DNA of 6,781 nucleotides, taken from Roseimaritima sp. (GTDB lineage: Bacteria; Planctomycetota; Planctomycetia; Pirellulales; Pirellulaceae). Position 1 is the stretch's first letter; each line of letters opens with the position of its first letter. The notes below the pieces were generated by a model, which searched no databases, had not been told where the DNA came from, and saw nothing but the letters and a program-made list of their open reading frames with translations. This document shows positions 6,200-6,781 of the stretch, piece after piece. The position numbers and the translations under genes are program-made. The stretch covers positions 1 through 6,781 of the forward strand of contig SLFV01000482.1 of the NCBI GenBank assembly GCA_007124075.1, read 5' to 3'.

Positions 6200-6781
6200 T
6201 TACCATTTCGGTGCAGCAGTGTGATGGATTCGATTGCGATGTTGCGGGTCGAGCAGACCTGGGGTGTTCCAGCGGTTGATTCGTTTGCGAACACGGTTGG
6301 TAAATGCTTCATCGCTGATCGAGGGATCGTTGACTTCGCCAAGGCTGCGTTGCGTCGCCTCGCGTAACATTGCATCATCTGCCTGCAGAAAGCCTTGTGG
6401 CCATCGCGCCGGATCTTCTGCCATTGCGGCTTCGAATCGAATCGCCGCGACAAAATAAAACGAACTGAACGCGACGAATCGTTCGAAGTTTGGCATTGCG
6501 AAGTAACAACCGGCGATCAGCGTGTCGAGCCAGCGAATCTCGCGACGCAATGCGGCGTTGTACTGATGCAACTGCATTTCGATCGTATCCGTCGGCGCGG
6601 TCATCACTTTTGCCGCGCGAACGACACCACTCAAGGCATGTGCGATCCCTGTGCTGTGAAGAGGATCGACAAATCCGTAAGCATTGGGCAGGAGAATCAG
6701 CCCGGGGGCTGCCGCTTTCGTTCGGCATCGACTCAGGCGTCCACTTTGAATCGCAGCAGCAATGGCAGATGGCGATCCGCC
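6200..6781 (-). CDS. Tryptophan-halogenase-family FAD oxidoreductase, 5'-truncated
   Basis: The frame is open to the right edge, leaving the C-terminal 193 codons; the stop is TAA at 6202-6200. Reading on the minus strand from the edge gives LILLPNAYGFVDPLHSTGIAHALSG. The part GFVDPLHSTGIA (nt about 6641-6676) is the second FAD-contact motif of the tryptophan-halogenase/FAD-monooxygenase family (compare GDAAGF-DP-FS-G), here with PNAYG replacing GDAAG. Next come the helical C-terminal motifs YNAALRREIRWLDTLIAGCY, FERFVAFSSFYFVAAIRFE and WPQGFLQADD, found in planctomycete members. The N-terminal GxGxxG nucleotide-binding site, the catalytic Lys and the WxWxIP motif that mark a true halogenase would lie beyond the edge. 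The protein could therefore be a halogenase, a monooxygenase or a dehydrogenase. It is transcribed towards the cytochrome gene and is probably functionally unrelated to it. Confidence 0.85.
   Translation of the reverse strand, partial: GGSPSAIAAAIQSGRLSRCRTKAAAPGLILLPNAYGFVDPLHSTGIAHALSGVVRAAKVMTAPTDTIEMQLHQYNAALRREIRWLDTLIAGCYFAMPNFERFVAFSSFYFVAAIRFEAAMAEDPARWPQGFLQADDAMLREATQRSLGEVNDPSISDEAFTNRVRKRINRWNTPGLLDPQHRNRIHHTAAPKW

Overview
The window looks like chromosomal DNA from a planctomycete of the Rhodopirellula/Pirellulaceae type. The main reason is a neighbouring pair encoding a secreted DUF1552 (HXXSHH) protein and a large PSCyt/PSD-domain cytochrome (DUF1587/1595/1592/1588/1585). These families are strongly expanded in that phylum. 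The moderately high GC content, the VWA plus amidotransferase-like membrane protein, and the tryptophan-halogenase-like flavoprotein all fit. The placement is inferred from gene content, because no rRNA or other phylogenetic marker is present.

Layout: (1) Bases 1-1841, + strand: the 3' part of a large membrane-anchored protein. It runs from the end of a von Willebrand A domain, through an amidotransferase-like domain without a visible nucleophile cysteine and a beta-rich segment, to a C-terminal membrane helix. It is probably the last gene of a MoxR/DUF58/BatA-like operon lying to the left. (2) Bases 1842-2177: a 336-bp non-coding stretch with a 9-bp-stem hairpin just after gene 1, a good sigma70-like promoter with an extended -10 (1943-1971), and a leader of about 200 nt with two small hairpins ending in a GGAG ribosome binding site. 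(3) Bases 2178-3461 and 3507-6137, + strand, 45 bp apart: the DUF1552 protein with a Tat-like signal, then the 876-aa two-haem-motif protein. They probably form one transcription unit. (4) Bases 6138-6199: a short convergent spacer with no convincing terminator. (5) Bases 6200-6781, - strand: the C-terminal 193 codons of a FAD-dependent, tryptophan-halogenase-family oxidoreductase whose start lies beyond the right edge.

The centre of interest is the DUF1552-DUF1592 operon. One protein has the HXXSHH signature of a secreted, presumably metal-binding enzyme family. Its partner carries an N-terminal CxxCH with a plausible Met ligand and a second CxxCH about 670 residues later, flanking a region of about 190 residues without a named domain. 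The sequence suggests an extracytoplasmic pair combining electron transfer with a hydrolase-like fold. Its substrate and reaction are unknown, and nothing in the window settles them. I saw no RNA genes, CRISPR arrays, insertion sequences or phage genes.
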